A stretch of 64,000 nucleotides of DNA from Candidatus Woesearchaeota archaeon (lineage in GTDB: Archaea; Nanobdellota; Nanobdellia; Woesearchaeales; JACPJR01). Positions 51,292 to 59,641 of this stretch are shown one piece after another. The notes below the pieces were generated by a model. That model was not told the DNA's origin and made no database searches. It saw only the letters and a list, made by a program, of their open reading frames with translations. Position 1 is the first letter of the stretch, and every line of letters starts with the position of its first letter. The stretch is taken from contig JACPJR010000010.1 in the NCBI GenBank assembly GCA_016187565.1, forward strand, positions 132,596-196,595, in the 5' to 3' direction. Made by a program: the position numbers and the translations under genes.

Positions 51292-52610
51292 CACTTATCC
51301 TCCATCACTTTTGCTCCTATCTGATCGAGCATTTTCCAAAAGCGTGGAAATGACTTGTTGACACACGCATGATTTTTTATCTTCACTCCCCTGCCTCTTA
51401 AACCAAGAAGCGCAAGGCTCATGGCAATGCGATGATCATTGTGCGGATTAATGACCGGAAGGATAGTTTTTTGTCTGTTATCTTCTTCTCCATCGTTCTC
51501 TTGGTTGTGCCTTTTTGGTTTGATGATGATTTCATTCTCAGTTGTTTCTACGTCCGTGCCTATTTTCTTGAGTTCGGTTTGCAGTGCTGTAATACGGTCT
51601 GATTCTTTGTATCGTAGTTGATGGATGTTGGTTATTCGTGTAACACTATTCGCAAATACAGCAACTGCTGCAAGCGTTGGAACAACATCGGGCATTGTTC
51701 CCATATCAACGGTTATTCCTTTAAGTTTGTGTGGTCCGATAACCTGAAGCATGTTTTTGGTTTTCCTTGCTGTACATCCCATATTTTCAAGAATCGTAAC
51801 AAACTGCGCTTCTCCTGATTTTTCATCCAAATTAAGACCTTTTAGGATTACTTCACCAGGAGCGATCGCTGCTGCTGCCATAAAATAACTTGCCGAGCTC
51901 CAGTCTCCAGGAATAGAGAATGTTTGTGCTTGGTAATGTTGCGGTGGAGTAATGCTGAACAGAGTGTGGGCTTTTCGTTTTACCGTGACACCAAACTGCT
52001 GCATTGCCTTTATTGTAAGATCCACATAATGTTTTGATACCAGATTACCATGAACCTCAATAGTCACCTTTTCCTGAGCATAAGGTGCAATAAGTAACAA
52101 TGCGCTGATAAATTGGCTGCTTATATCTCCAGAAATATTTGTTTTTCCACCCTTGTAGGTCCCACCAATAACCGTAAAGGGAGCATGTTCTGTAGTTCTT
52201 GGTTCTATGGTAACACCAAGTTCTTGTAGGCTTTGGAGGAGCGGAAGAATTGGTCGTTCTTTGATTCGGTTACTGCCAGTAATTACTGTTTTTCCCTGTG
52301 CTAATGCAGCAAGACTTGTTGTTAAGCGGAGTAAAGTTCCAGATTCGCCCACATCAATAGGCTGTTTTGGTTTCTTGAGTATTCCATTTGTTCCTGTGAT
52401 AACTACGCTTCCCTTTTCTTTTGTTATGGTTACACCGAATGCTTCGAGCGCATAAAGCGCATGGTCAATATCATTATTTTCGGGTACATTTTCCAATTGT
52501 GAAGTTCCTTGCGCGAGTGCTGCAAGAGCAAGCATTCTATTTGCCCAATATTTGCTTCCTGGAATAGTAATGCTTCCCTTGAGTTCACGTGGGGGTTGTA
52601 TGACTATCAT
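51291..52610 (-). CDS. aroA: EPSP synthase (3-phosphoshikimate 1-carboxyvinyltransferase)
   Basis: 439 residues, full length. PGSKYWANRMLALAALAQG (normally SKS-x-T/S-NR), VGESGTLLRL, GDISSQFISALL, PDVVPTLAAVAVFA, LRYKESDRI and NPHNDHRIAMSLALLGLRG identify the two-domain enzyme. It joins shikimate-3-phosphate and PEP. The start overlaps the aroB stop by 4 nt and the stop overlaps the fusion gene start, so aroB, aroA and the fusion are translationally coupled. The GSKYWANR loop differs from the common SKSITNR. Confidence 0.93.
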   Translation of the reverse strand: MIVIQPPRELKGSITIPGSKYWANRMLALAALAQGTSQLENVPENNDIDHALYALEAFGVTITKEKGSVVITGTNGILKKPKQPIDVGESGTLLRLTTSLAALAQGKTVITGSNRIKERPILPLLQSLQELGVTIEPRTTEHAPFTVIGGTYKGGKTNISGDISSQFISALLLIAPYAQEKVTIEVHGNLVSKHYVDLTIKAMQQFGVTVKRKAHTLFSITPPQHYQAQTFSIPGDWSSASYFMAAAAIAPGEVILKGLNLDEKSGEAQFVTILENMGCTARKTKNMLQVIGPHKLKGITVDMGTMPDVVPTLAAVAVFANSVTRITNIHQLRYKESDRITALQTELKKIGTDVETTENEIIIKPKRHNQENDGEEDNRQKTILPVINPHNDHRIAMSLALLGLRGRGVKIKNHACVNKSFPRFWKMLDQIGAKVMEDK

Positions 52611-53716
52611 GGTTCACATTCCTTTAAGCACCGCATGAGTATTGCTTCATTAAAATGAAAGGTATATCTCGGGTGACCATTTTGTTGGTCATGCTTTATG
52701 GTTCCTATTTTGGTGAGCATGACTATCCGTGGTTGATGCTTTTGTGTTTTCTTATCAAGCATAGAGAATTGTATAAGATCTTCGTGGGAACAAGGGAAGG
52801 GAAGCGTTGTCGGTAGACCATAGGTTACGAGTAGTCGTGATAGCCTTTCTTGTTCTTCTTTTGCACACACGCCTTGGTGAACGGCGATAAGACTCTCAAC
52901 CATCATGCCTATGCTTACTGCATGGCCGTGTTTCATGGTAAACTTTTGATGTGCTTCAAGTGCATGACCAATGGTGTGACCGAAATTAAGTACCTGTCGT
53001 AACCCTTGTTCTTCTTCATCAGCCTCAACAATACTCTTTTTAATTTCAACACTTCTTTTGATAATGTTGAGGAGTGACTTTCCTTCTTTTTGGAGGATCT
53101 CTTTCGCATGATCTTCAAGAAGGATAAAAAATTCTCTATCGATTATCGTTGCTCCTTTGATGACTTCAGCCATTCCGTTCAAGAACTCTTGCTTTGGTAA
53201 TGTTTCTAAAAATTCAAGATCCGCAATAACTCCACTGGGTTGCCAGTATGATCCAATGAGATTTTTTCCTTGCGATGTGTTGACACCAACCTTTCCTCCG
53301 ATGGATGAATCAACCATGGCTAAGAGTGTCGTGGGAACATGGATCAAGGGAATGCCACGCATGTAGGTTGCAGCGACAAATCCAGCCATGTCGCCAATAA
53401 CTCCTCCACCAATGGCAATAAGAACTGTATCTCTGCCATATCCTCTTCTTAGAAGTTCATCCTCGATGTTTTGTTTTGTTTCTCTGGTTTTATACCTTTC
53501 TCCTGAAGGGATAATAATTATTTCAGAAGCAGCAACACTATTTTTCTTCAACAATTCTTGATGATTCTTGTGCACGGTTTCATCAATGACACCTATTACT
53601 CTCTTTGCAGGAAAGTGCTGCTTAACGAAAGACGAAAGCTTTCCCAATGTCCCCTTTCCAATCATTACTGGGTACTGTATTTTCCTTCTTTCCGGTGCAA
53701 TGACTATGGTTTCCAT
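52607..53716 (-). CDS. aroB: 3-dehydroquinate synthase, bacterial type
   Basis: 369 residues from ATG 53716; an upstream TTG is less likely. [69 protein letters not shown] and [11 protein letters not shown] include the zinc-binding Glu and His residues and the NAD site. It makes dehydroquinate from DAHP. Many archaea use the unrelated AroB-prime route, so this bacterial-type enzyme, along with a DAHP synthase upstream, suggests horizontal acquisition of the early pathway. Confidence 0.94.
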   Translation of the reverse strand: METIVIAPERRKIQYPVMIGKGTLGKLSSFVKQHFPAKRVIGVIDETVHKNHQELLKKNSVAASEIIIIPSGERYKTRETKQNIEDELLRRGYGRDTVLIAIGGGVIGDMAGFVAATYMRGIPLIHVPTTLLAMVDSSIGGKVGVNTSQGKNLIGSYWQPSGVIADLEFLETLPKQEFLNGMAEVIKGATIIDREFFILLEDHAKEILQKEGKSLLNIIKRSVEIKKSIVEADEEEQGLRQVLNFGHTIGHALEAHQKFTMKHGHAVSIGMMVESLIAVHQGVCAKEEQERLSRLLVTYGLPTTLPFPCSHEDLIQFSMLDKKTQKHQPRIVMLTKIGTIKHDQQNGHPRYTFHFNEAILMRCLKECEP

Positions 53717-53748
53717 GGTTTGATTTTTACTTATTCTTATCTTCAAAG

Positions 53749-53767
53749 ATTTGTGTGCTTTGCTATA
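53749..53767 (-). repeat. Post-stop 19-mer, copy in the DAHP synthase-aroB gap
   Basis: ATTTGTGTGCTTTGCTATA on the plus strand, identical to 49205-49223. Read on the operon strand it gives TAG (stop) followed by CAAAGCACACAAAT. Confidence 0.7.
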
Positions 53768-54776
53768 ATTTCTTTCCTACTGCTTTGCAGATCGGCTTAA
53801 GTTCCTCAAGGAGCTGTTTCAGTTGTTCTGGAGATAATGACTGCTCTCCATCACTCAGCGCATCCTCGGGGTGGGGATGGCACTCAATCAACAAGCCATC
53901 TGCTCCTACAGCTACAGCAGCCTTGCTTAATGGGCCAACAAGTTCTCTGGCACCTGCAGCATGACTTGGGTCAACGATAATCGGAAGGTGTGTTTCTCCT
54001 TTAAGGACTGCTACAGCACCAAGATCAAGGGTATTTCGGTAGGCTGTCTCGAAGGTTCGAATGCCTCGTTCACAGGGAATAACATTCTTGTTACCGCTAG
54101 CAAGGATGTATTCAATAGCCATCAGGAATTCTTTGATGGTTGCTGCCATTCCTCGTTTGATGATGACGGGGTTTTTTATCTTTCCCATTTCCTTGAGGAG
54201 ATCAAAATTTTGCATATTTCGAGCTCCAACACGGAGAACGTCAACATACTCTGCTGCAATAGGGACATCACGTACATCCATAACTTCAGTTTCTACCAAA
54301 AGCCCGGTCCTTTCTTTCACTTTTTTCAATAGTTTGAGACCTTCTATGCCTAAGCCTTGGAATGCGTACGGTGATGTTCTTGGTTTGAACGCAGAGGCTC
54401 GCATGATCTTAATGCCGAGTTTTTTTAACAGTCGTGCTGCTTCCATAATCTGTTCTTCACTCTCAACAGAGCATGGCCCTGCAATAACCACAAAGTCTCC
54501 ATTCCCGAAATGGACATTCCCAACTTTTACAATAGTCTGCTCAGTATGATGTTCTCTACTCGTTAGTTTATAGGGTTTAAGAATTCTCACTACTTTCTCT
54601 ACCCCTGGCAGGCTTTGGTAACTGCTTATTGATTCATCTCGTACATCGCCTTGCACATGGATGACGGTACGTTCTACTCCCTGAAACGGGACTGCCCGCC
54701 ATCCTCTTTCTTCAATCCTTTTACTGATAACAGTAACCTGTTCCTTTGTTGCTGTCGGTTTCAACACAATGATCAT
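53763..54776 (-). CDS. DAHP synthase, type I-beta with N-terminal regulatory domain
   Basis: 337 residues. Residues 1-70 form a ferredoxin-like regulatory domain ([18 protein letters not shown]), as in Thermotoga-type enzymes. The barrel has [60 protein letters not shown] and [14 protein letters not shown] with metal and PEP ligands. It joins PEP and erythrose 4-phosphate, the entry step and usual control point. The start (ATG 54776) has ribosome-binding site AGGTGAG. A 230-nt upstream region holds the aromatic leader frame and alternative helices described separately. Confidence 0.94.
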   Translation of the reverse strand: MIIVLKPTATKEQVTVISKRIEERGWRAVPFQGVERTVIHVQGDVRDESISSYQSLPGVEKVVRILKPYKLTSREHHTEQTIVKVGNVHFGNGDFVVIAGPCSVESEEQIMEAARLLKKLGIKIMRASAFKPRTSPYAFQGLGIEGLKLLKKVKERTGLLVETEVMDVRDVPIAAEYVDVLRVGARNMQNFDLLKEMGKIKNPVIIKRGMAATIKEFLMAIEYILASGNKNVIPCERGIRTFETAYRNTLDLGAVAVLKGETHLPIIVDPSHAAGARELVGPLSKAAVAVGADGLLIECHPHPEDALSDGEQSLSPEQLKQLLEELKPICKAVGKKL

Positions 54777-54781
54777 TGTTT

Positions 54782-54889
54782 CTCACCTTAGTCTGTAGAC
54801 TAACTTTGTCCGCAAGATGCCTGGCCCTTGATAAGAACTGACGGTTTTTGTTAAGGCTCGGAAAAAGTTAGCTTATCGAGGGCCTTAAC
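54782..54889 (-). promoter_or_regulatory. Attenuator-like region between aromatic leader frame and DAHP synthase
   Basis: Read on the minus strand in order: 1 (GTTAAGGC, 54882-54889, containing the leader stop), 2 (GGCCCTCGATAAG, 54872-54884), 3 (CTAACTTTTTCCG, 54859-54871), 1' (GCCTTAAC, 54850-54857), 2' (CTTATCAAGGGCC, 54823-54835), 3' (CGGACAAAGTTAG, 54800-54812). Pairs 1-1' are 8/8, 2-2' 12/13 and 3-3' 12/13; they interleave, so they compete or form pseudoknots. TTAGTCT-AC-AGACTAA (54788-54803) overlaps 3' and touches the ribosome-binding site (54782-54789). No poly-U tract follows the hairpins. Confidence 0.65.
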
Positions 54890-54980
54890 CAAAGTAAAAG
54901 AAATATGCAAAATTCCAAAAGAAATACCTAAGGCTATCTAACTCGTTCAATACATGATGTTGTTCAGTTAGACTGCTCAT
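54885..54980 (-). CDS. Aromatic leader peptide (31 residues)
   Basis: ATG 54980 opens a 31-codon frame ending at TAA 54885-54887. It begins MSSLTEQHHVLNELDSLR and ends YFFWNFAYFFYFG, so 10 of its last 13 residues are Phe, Tyr or Trp. A TATA box (CCTTTAAATAAA, complement of 55002-55013) is centred 26 nt upstream, predicting a transcript that starts at the ATG. The stop codon lies inside the first arm of the downstream alternative helices. Composition, position and structure match bacterial pheA/trp leader peptides. Translation and regulation remain to be shown; this is not a known archaeal mechanism to my knowledge. Confidence 0.7.
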   Translation of the reverse strand: MSSLTEQHHVLNELDSLRYFFWNFAYFFYFG

Positions 54981-55001
54981 AATTTAAAGAAAATCTCTTG
55001 T

Positions 55002-55013
55002 TTTATTTAAAGG
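55002..55013 (-). promoter_or_regulatory. TATA box of the aromatic operon
   Basis: CCTTTAAATAAA on the minus strand, 26 nt upstream of the leader ATG. It overlaps the stop codon of the HEPN gene (55007-55009). Confidence 0.65.
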
Positions 55014-55447
55014 TTTCTGATTTCTTTATGAAGCCTCCTTATCTTTTTAATGAATCTTACTGCAAAGCCAAATGATTCTCTTGCGTCGCTCTCCATAATT
55101 TTAGTAGCTTTGTACACAGCATCATTTCGAAGAAGACGGAAACGATCAAAAATTGCCAATTCTTCTTCGCTAAAATCTGCCGCATAAAATGACTTAAGAA
55201 AACTAATGGTAGCTTCATGGGAATAGGGTTTAAACCCTTTTATTGACATCAACGCCTGTGTTGATTCTCTTATCGCTTCATAAGAATCTTCAAGGATAAA
55301 AGAGGTAGTATCGTTATCTATTTTCTTTATTCGGATATACTTAATTCTTTGCTCAGATTTTTTTAGAAGTGCATGTGCCTCTTCGGGGTCAGGAGTCTTC
55401 TTTTTTACTTTTCCTAAGGCGAGGTATTGTTGAAATGAGTGGATCAT
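55007..55447 (-). CDS. HEPN-domain protein (probable RNase toxin)
   Basis: 146 residues, all-helical by composition. FRLLRNDAVYKA is the HEPN R-x4-6-(H/Y)-type motif (R-N-D-x-V-Y). It overlaps the upstream MNT gene by 4 nt, the standard arrangement of type VII HEPN/MNT toxin-antitoxin pairs, in which the HEPN RNase is silenced by AMPylation of a tyrosine such as the one in this motif. The pair has its own promoter. Its final codon lies within the TATA box of the aromatic operon. Confidence 0.75.
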   Translation of the reverse strand: MIHSFQQYLALGKVKKKTPDPEEAHALLKKSEQRIKYIRIKKIDNDTTSFILEDSYEAIRESTQALMSIKGFKPYSHEATISFLKSFYAADFSEEELAIFDRFRLLRNDAVYKATKIMESDARESFGFAVRFIKKIRRLHKEIRNL

Positions 55448-56007
55448 TCTACAACCTTTAGATAACCCTGAAGAACAATTCCATTCGCAAGTGCATTCTT
55501 AAATTCGGTAGAACTGTTGTTGAGAGAGGTTAAGATATGAAGGTTTATTTTTCTTTTTAATGTTTTCTCACCCCTTTCCAAGAATCTTCCGGTATCACCC
55601 GATCTTTTTGGGTAAGGGGTTATTATTAGCAGATCTACATCACTTTTTTCTCCATCCTCTCCTCTGGCATATGAACCAAAAAGGACAATAACTTTCGGTT
55701 TAAACAAATCAATAAGGGTAGCAACAATGCCTTCTCGTTCTAGCTGATATAAATTAAAAATCCTTTTGTAGGAGTAATATGTTGGGGATTCTACGTTTGC
55801 TTGAATGTTCGTTGTCAGGGGAGTTTTTTCTATGGTAATGATCTGGTGAACACGAAATTCGTCAATTACTCGGGTGATAGCGGTTGTTGAAAATCCTGTT
55901 TCCTTTTCAAGCATGCGAATGTGGAAGGACTTATTTGGATAAGTAAAGATAAGTCCAGCGACATTAAATGACGATTCTTTAAAAAATATGTTTTTTTTTT
56001 GTAACAT
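55444..56007 (-). CDS. Winged-helix/MNT nucleotidyltransferase antitoxin
   Basis: 187 residues: N-terminal winged helix (about 15-80, FHIRMLEKETGFSTTAITRVI) and MNT domain with VLFGSYARGEDGEKSDVDLLI, which carries the GS and DxD catalytic residues. It resembles the MNT protein at 28.7 kb in length and order of domains. It precedes the HEPN gene with ATGA overlap. ATTTAAATAA lies about 26 nt upstream, and the palindrome CTGTCT/AGACAG (56008-56027) sits between box and start, suggesting autoregulation. Confidence 0.8.
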   Translation of the reverse strand: MLQKKNIFFKESSFNVAGLIFTYPNKSFHIRMLEKETGFSTTAITRVIDEFRVHQIITIEKTPLTTNIQANVESPTYYSYKRIFNLYQLEREGIVATLIDLFKPKVIVLFGSYARGEDGEKSDVDLLIITPYPKRSGDTGRFLERGEKTLKRKINLHILTSLNNSSTEFKNALANGIVLQGYLKVVE

Positions 56008-56027
56008 CTGTCTCTAAAAAAAGACAG
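56008..56027. promoter_or_regulatory. Operator palindrome of the HEPN-MNT pair
   Basis: CTGTCT-8 nt-AGACAG lies directly upstream of the MNT start codon, with a TATA box (56031-56040) beyond it. Confidence 0.5.
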
Positions 56028-56149
56028 TTGTTATTTAAATGTTACGTTTATGTGCCTTTTGAATTTTCCCCTATAATGGACAAAAGAATACTGACGCAGA
56101 CAAGTCGTCTGAAAATGCCTCGGAAGAGATTATTTTAGGTTTTTTACTT

Positions 56150-56605
56150 CTACTCTTGACCCCATGGACCACGAAAAGCAGCATAAAGGGCAATCGCCCA
56201 AAAAAGGAAGGTTAAAGGATCTGCAATAAGACCCTCGAGCATTATTGAAAATGTCGGACCAATGGCTAGGAAATAAGAGCCAGTATATGCGTAGTCTTCT
56301 ACCAGTGCCTGATGGATATAGTGGTTGGCAATCAAATATTCCGCAATAATTAAGGAAAAGAGCGCCAAGATCACACTTATAATTCTCACAGACAGGTTCA
56401 TCCGGTGATGTGATCCCTGATAGACACCGTATCCAACAAGGTACCCTACGCCAATAGCAACTATGCCAAACTGAAATTCAGTGAGTACAACAACTGCAAA
56501 CCATAAGACTGCGCCTAAGAGGCTAAAACCAAGTCCCCAGACTATTGCTGATCCAAGAGCGTGGTTATCTTTCTTAATGGTTTCAATAGTTTTTTGTTTT
56601 CCCAT
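56150..56605 (-). CDS. Four-helix membrane protein of unknown function
   Basis: 151 residues with a polar N-terminus (GKQKTIETIKKDNHALG) and about four hydrophobic segments (GFSLLGAVLWFAVVVL, FGIVAIGVGYLVGYGVY, IISVILALFSLIIAEYL and a C-terminal one ending FRGPWGQE). I recognise no family. It is monocistronic and divergent from the ABC exporter genes, with a shared 157-bp intergenic region that contains the exporter TATA box (56732-56741). Confidence 0.5.
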   Translation of the reverse strand: MGKQKTIETIKKDNHALGSAIVWGLGFSLLGAVLWFAVVVLTEFQFGIVAIGVGYLVGYGVYQGSHHRMNLSVRIISVILALFSLIIAEYLIANHYIHQALVEDYAYTGSYFLAIGPTFSIMLEGLIADPLTFLFWAIALYAAFRGPWGQE

Positions 56606-56762
56606 CTTTCTATCCCTATCTATGTACGTAGATGTACCTCAACCAAGTATTAGACTAATTTTTATATATTTTTTGGTTCTTTTCCCGAAAATTATTCGGT
56701 AACTATCGAAAAAAAGAGAAATCTTTCGTTATATTTAAATAGTCAAGCACTCTCGAGTTTTC

Positions 56763-57773
56763 ATGCCTTCCACATCATTACCAACCCTGTTGCGATGTTC
56801 ACATCTGAGTAAGGCTTACGGGAAGAAGCCTATTCTTCAGGATATTAGTTTTGAAGTACAGCGTGAGGAAATCTTTGGCATTTTAGGGACGGGTGGTTCT
56901 GGAAAGACAGCATTGTTACATTTATTAGTTGGTTTTGACGAGCCTCTTACCGGAACGGTTGAATATCGGGCTCAGCATGTCCTTGATATGGGTGATGCTG
57001 CTCCGTTTCGTTCTGTTGTAGAGATTTTACCTGAACTAAAAAAGCAGTTTGGTTTTGCAGCACAGGAGCCTTCCTTTTACCCATTATTAACGGTTCGTGA
57101 GAACTTAGCCTATTTTGCTGCAATGTATGGTCTCTCTGGCGATGTGCAACAAACGAATATCAAAATCCTGATGGCCCTTATGGATTTGCTTACTGTTCCG
57201 GATACTCGCGCAATGTACTTGTCTCATAGTCAACAGAAGCGATTGGATATTGCATGTGCCGTTATCCATGATCCAAAGATAGTCATCCTTGATGAGCCAA
57301 CTCTTGATGTTGATTCATTTGTTAAAGGAAAGATTTGGGAGTTCATCCGTAAGATGAACGAAAAGGGAACAACCGTTATCATTACTTCAAATGATGGTGA
57401 AGAACTTGAGGCAATATGTTCCCGGATTTTAATGCTTTACAATGGAAGAGTATTGAAAATTGCAAAACCAAAAGAATTGCGTGCCTATCATTCCAAGTTA
57501 CAAGAGATCCATCTCCAGACACAGTCAGGAAGCTATGATCTTCTCCTTAAACTTCTTGAAAAAGAACACACCAAACTTGATATCAAAAAAGTAACTGTCA
57601 AAGATGGGCATCTTATTCTGACGACGCCAAACCTAGAGGCATCAGCTCTGTTTGCGCTTAAATCTATTAAAGAAAGTGGGGATGCCCTGCTCGATATCTC
57701 TGTTGCACGTCCAACCTTAAAAGAAGTATTTGAGCAACTTATTGAGGAAGCAAATAAAGGAGGGAAGTCCTAA
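56763..57773 (+). CDS. ABC-2 exporter ATP-binding protein
   Basis: 336 residues. GTGGSGKTAL (Walker A), the Q-loop AAQEPSFYPLLTVRENL and IVILDEPTLDVDS (Walker B) are intact. The signature motif reads LSHSQQKRLDIA instead of LSGGQ. ITSND takes the place of the switch His (usually TH). A C-terminal 90-residue extension (VTVKDGHLIL, LKEVFEQLIEEA) is as in drug or polysaccharide exporters of the CcmA/NatA group. It is 2 nt from the permease gene. Substrate unknown. The atypical signature and switch suggest slow or asymmetric ATP hydrolysis. Confidence 0.85.
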   Translation: MPSTSLPTLLRCSHLSKAYGKKPILQDISFEVQREEIFGILGTGGSGKTALLHLLVGFDEPLTGTVEYRAQHVLDMGDAAPFRSVVEILPELKKQFGFAAQEPSFYPLLTVRENLAYFAAMYGLSGDVQQTNIKILMALMDLLTVPDTRAMYLSHSQQKRLDIACAVIHDPKIVILDEPTLDVDSFVKGKIWEFIRKMNEKGTTVIITSNDGEELEAICSRILMLYNGRVLKIAKPKELRAYHSKLQEIHLQTQSGSYDLLLKLLEKEHTKLDIKKVTVKDGHLILTTPNLEASALFALKSIKESGDALLDISVARPTLKEVFEQLIEEANKGGKS

Positions 57774-57775
57774 AC

Positions 57776-58849
57776 ATGATAAAGCTCTTGGCGCTTATGA
57801 AAAAAAATCTTGCTCTCCTCTGGAGAAGTAAGGGTAGCTTAATCATTTACCTCTTTGTTGCAGTTTTTCTTCTTTTTGGATTTGCCTCGGTTTTTAATAA
57901 AGCCCTTGTACCTTTTCTTATTTTTGGAACCTTGCTCCCTTTAATCATTTTGCTTTCCTCGCTCCTGCTTGTTGAAGAGAAAACAAGTAAAGCAACTTTC
58001 CGCAATCTAACCACACCAACGCCTAACATCATTTTTCTCGTTGCTAGCTATCTCAGCCTGTTACTTATTTTTATAGTTCCTATTGCTCTCTTGTTTTTAA
58101 GCAGCCGGTATTTCTTTTCATTACCCCTCTTTTTTTCTCTTCCCTTAATATTGTTAGTGGTTTTTTTGTTTTTTACACTCTTTGTCTTTATAGGCATGAT
58201 TATCGGCTATGTTTTTTCATCTGAAAGTTCAATAATGATTGCAGCGTTTTCCCTTACAGCATTATTTTTCTTTACCTCAGATCAATTCTTACCCTTGACA
58301 CTTTTACCAGAGCGTTGGAGTTTTGTTTTTTCCTTTCATCCATTGACCTTAAGTAAACAGATGATTGAAGTACTTACCTCTTCAGCAGCTTCTCCTCCCA
58401 TTTTTCAAGGGGCCATTTTTCTTGCAATATACTCGATCATTGCTTTTTTTGTGCTTATGATCGCTCAGCATTTCCGAAGACAAGAATCTTTATTGACACA
58501 TTCACGAAAGGTAAGGCCCAAAAGAAGATTAAAGGAAGAATTGGTGAGAGTTGTTGAAAGAGAAAAAACATTGGAGCATGAACATTATCTTAAACTTCGT
58601 GATGGTAAACAGGTAAAGCATATCGAAGATCTTGCCTTTGTTGTCGATCAACTTGATGAAGCCAGCTATAAGGAATATGTTACGCTTACCAAAAATTTAT
58701 TTGCAGATTGGGTTAAGGATATTCTTGATTCTCCTTTTATTGCTGATGAAATCAGACAAAGTCAATCATTAGATGACTTGAAAAAATACCTTAAGCTAAT
58801 AGCACGCCAGCATGAGGATTTAGTTGCAAGTGGAAAACAAAACAAATAA
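57776..58849 (+). CDS. ABC-2 type permease with C-terminal cytosolic DUF5752-like domain
   Basis: 357 residues: six hydrophobic segments in the first 240 residues with the ABC-2 pattern (long first loop with KATFRNLTTPTP, central double helices). A 115-residue soluble tail follows (LRDGKQVKHIEDLAFVVDQL, YKEYVTLTKNLFADWVKDIL) that resembles DUF5752, a domain I associate with archaeal and bacterial regulatory proteins. Fusing it to an exporter permease is unusual. It is co-transcribed with the ATPase. Confidence 0.75.
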   Translation: MIKLLALMKKNLALLWRSKGSLIIYLFVAVFLLFGFASVFNKALVPFLIFGTLLPLIILLSSLLLVEEKTSKATFRNLTTPTPNIIFLVASYLSLLLIFIVPIALLFLSSRYFFSLPLFFSLPLILLVVFLFFTLFVFIGMIIGYVFSSESSIMIAAFSLTALFFFTSDQFLPLTLLPERWSFVFSFHPLTLSKQMIEVLTSSAASPPIFQGAIFLAIYSIIAFFVLMIAQHFRRQESLLTHSRKVRPKRRLKEELVRVVEREKTLEHEHYLKLRDGKQVKHIEDLAFVVDQLDEASYKEYVTLTKNLFADWVKDILDSPFIADEIRQSQSLDDLKKYLKLIARQHEDLVASGKQNK

Positions 58850-58905
58850 TGGAAATGTATCTACGTAACCACTCTTTTTCTTTTTTTTTCTCGATAAGTC
58901 ATAAG

Positions 58906-58915
58906 ATTTATATAC
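58906..58915 (+). promoter_or_regulatory. TATA box of the coiled-coil operon
   Basis: ATTTATATAC is centred 27 nt upstream of ATG 58937. It likely drives the four-gene run 58937-61374. Confidence 0.6.
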
Positions 58916-58936
58916 TAGCGATCCCTCCAAAATCGC

Positions 58937-59641
58937 ATGGTTCAGAAGGTTATCGAGACAGGTGTTGATAAATTAATGTCGCTCGTACAACAGAATAAAG
59001 AGATTTCTATGCAGGATGCTTCTCTTAAACTTGGTGTTTCGCTTGAAGTTGTCCGCCAATGGGCATACTCCATGGAAGAAGAAGGAACTCTTACCATTCA
59101 GTATCGTCTTGCAAAAGAGTATCTTGTGTTGAGAACCTCAACCAAAGAAGAGACGACAAAGCGTGAACAATCGTTTATTAAAGAAAAAAATCTCTTTTTG
59201 GAGAATGTTCAAGGAACATTGCAGAGTATTGAAAACGAAATCACTAACATCCAGAAATTAAAAGAACAATACAATCAATTACGGGATACACTGAATTTTG
59301 ATCTTGCAGATCTTCAAAAGGATTTTGAAACCATCAGGAAATACCAGGAAGAGGAACGTTTAGTGAATAAAGAATTGCTAACAAATCATGAAGAGTTTCT
59401 TACAAAAATCCAAGCCATAGAAAAACAGATTGGACTTGAAAAAGAAAATTTTGAACAGGTAGCTTCAAAAATGAAAGAACAAACCACTCAAGTTTCGGTA
59501 CTGAAACAAAACCTTGATAAAATTAGAGTTGAGGAGTCTTATCTTAAGGATGCGCTTGAGCGTTTAAGTCTCTTAAAAGATGAGCCTCTTTCCAGCATGA
59601 CAAGCTTTAGTGATACCAATGCCAAGCAAAAAAATACTTGA
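58937..59641 (+). CDS. Winged-helix plus long coiled-coil protein
   Basis: 234 residues: an N-terminal helix-turn-helix of winged type (about 8-65, ISMQDASLKLGVSLEVVRQWAYSMEEEG), then about 160 residues of heptad-rich coiled coil. There is no membrane segment. The layout resembles archaeal DNA- or chromosome-associated coiled-coil proteins, but I know no assigned function. It overlaps the next coiled-coil gene by 23 nt, which suggests they form a complex. Confidence 0.6.
   Translation: MVQKVIETGVDKLMSLVQQNKEISMQDASLKLGVSLEVVRQWAYSMEEEGTLTIQYRLAKEYLVLRTSTKEETTKREQSFIKEKNLFLENVQGTLQSIENEITNIQKLKEQYNQLRDTLNFDLADLQKDFETIRKYQEEERLVNKELLTNHEEFLTKIQAIEKQIGLEKENFEQVASKMKEQTTQVSVLKQNLDKIRVEESYLKDALERLSLLKDEPLSSMTSFSDTNAKQKNT

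Noticed and set aside
54850-54889. Bacterial-style intrinsic terminator after the aromatic leader frame
   Set aside because: The hairpin is followed by ACAAAAACCG on the transcript strand, with no U-run, so a simple rho-independent terminator is not supported.
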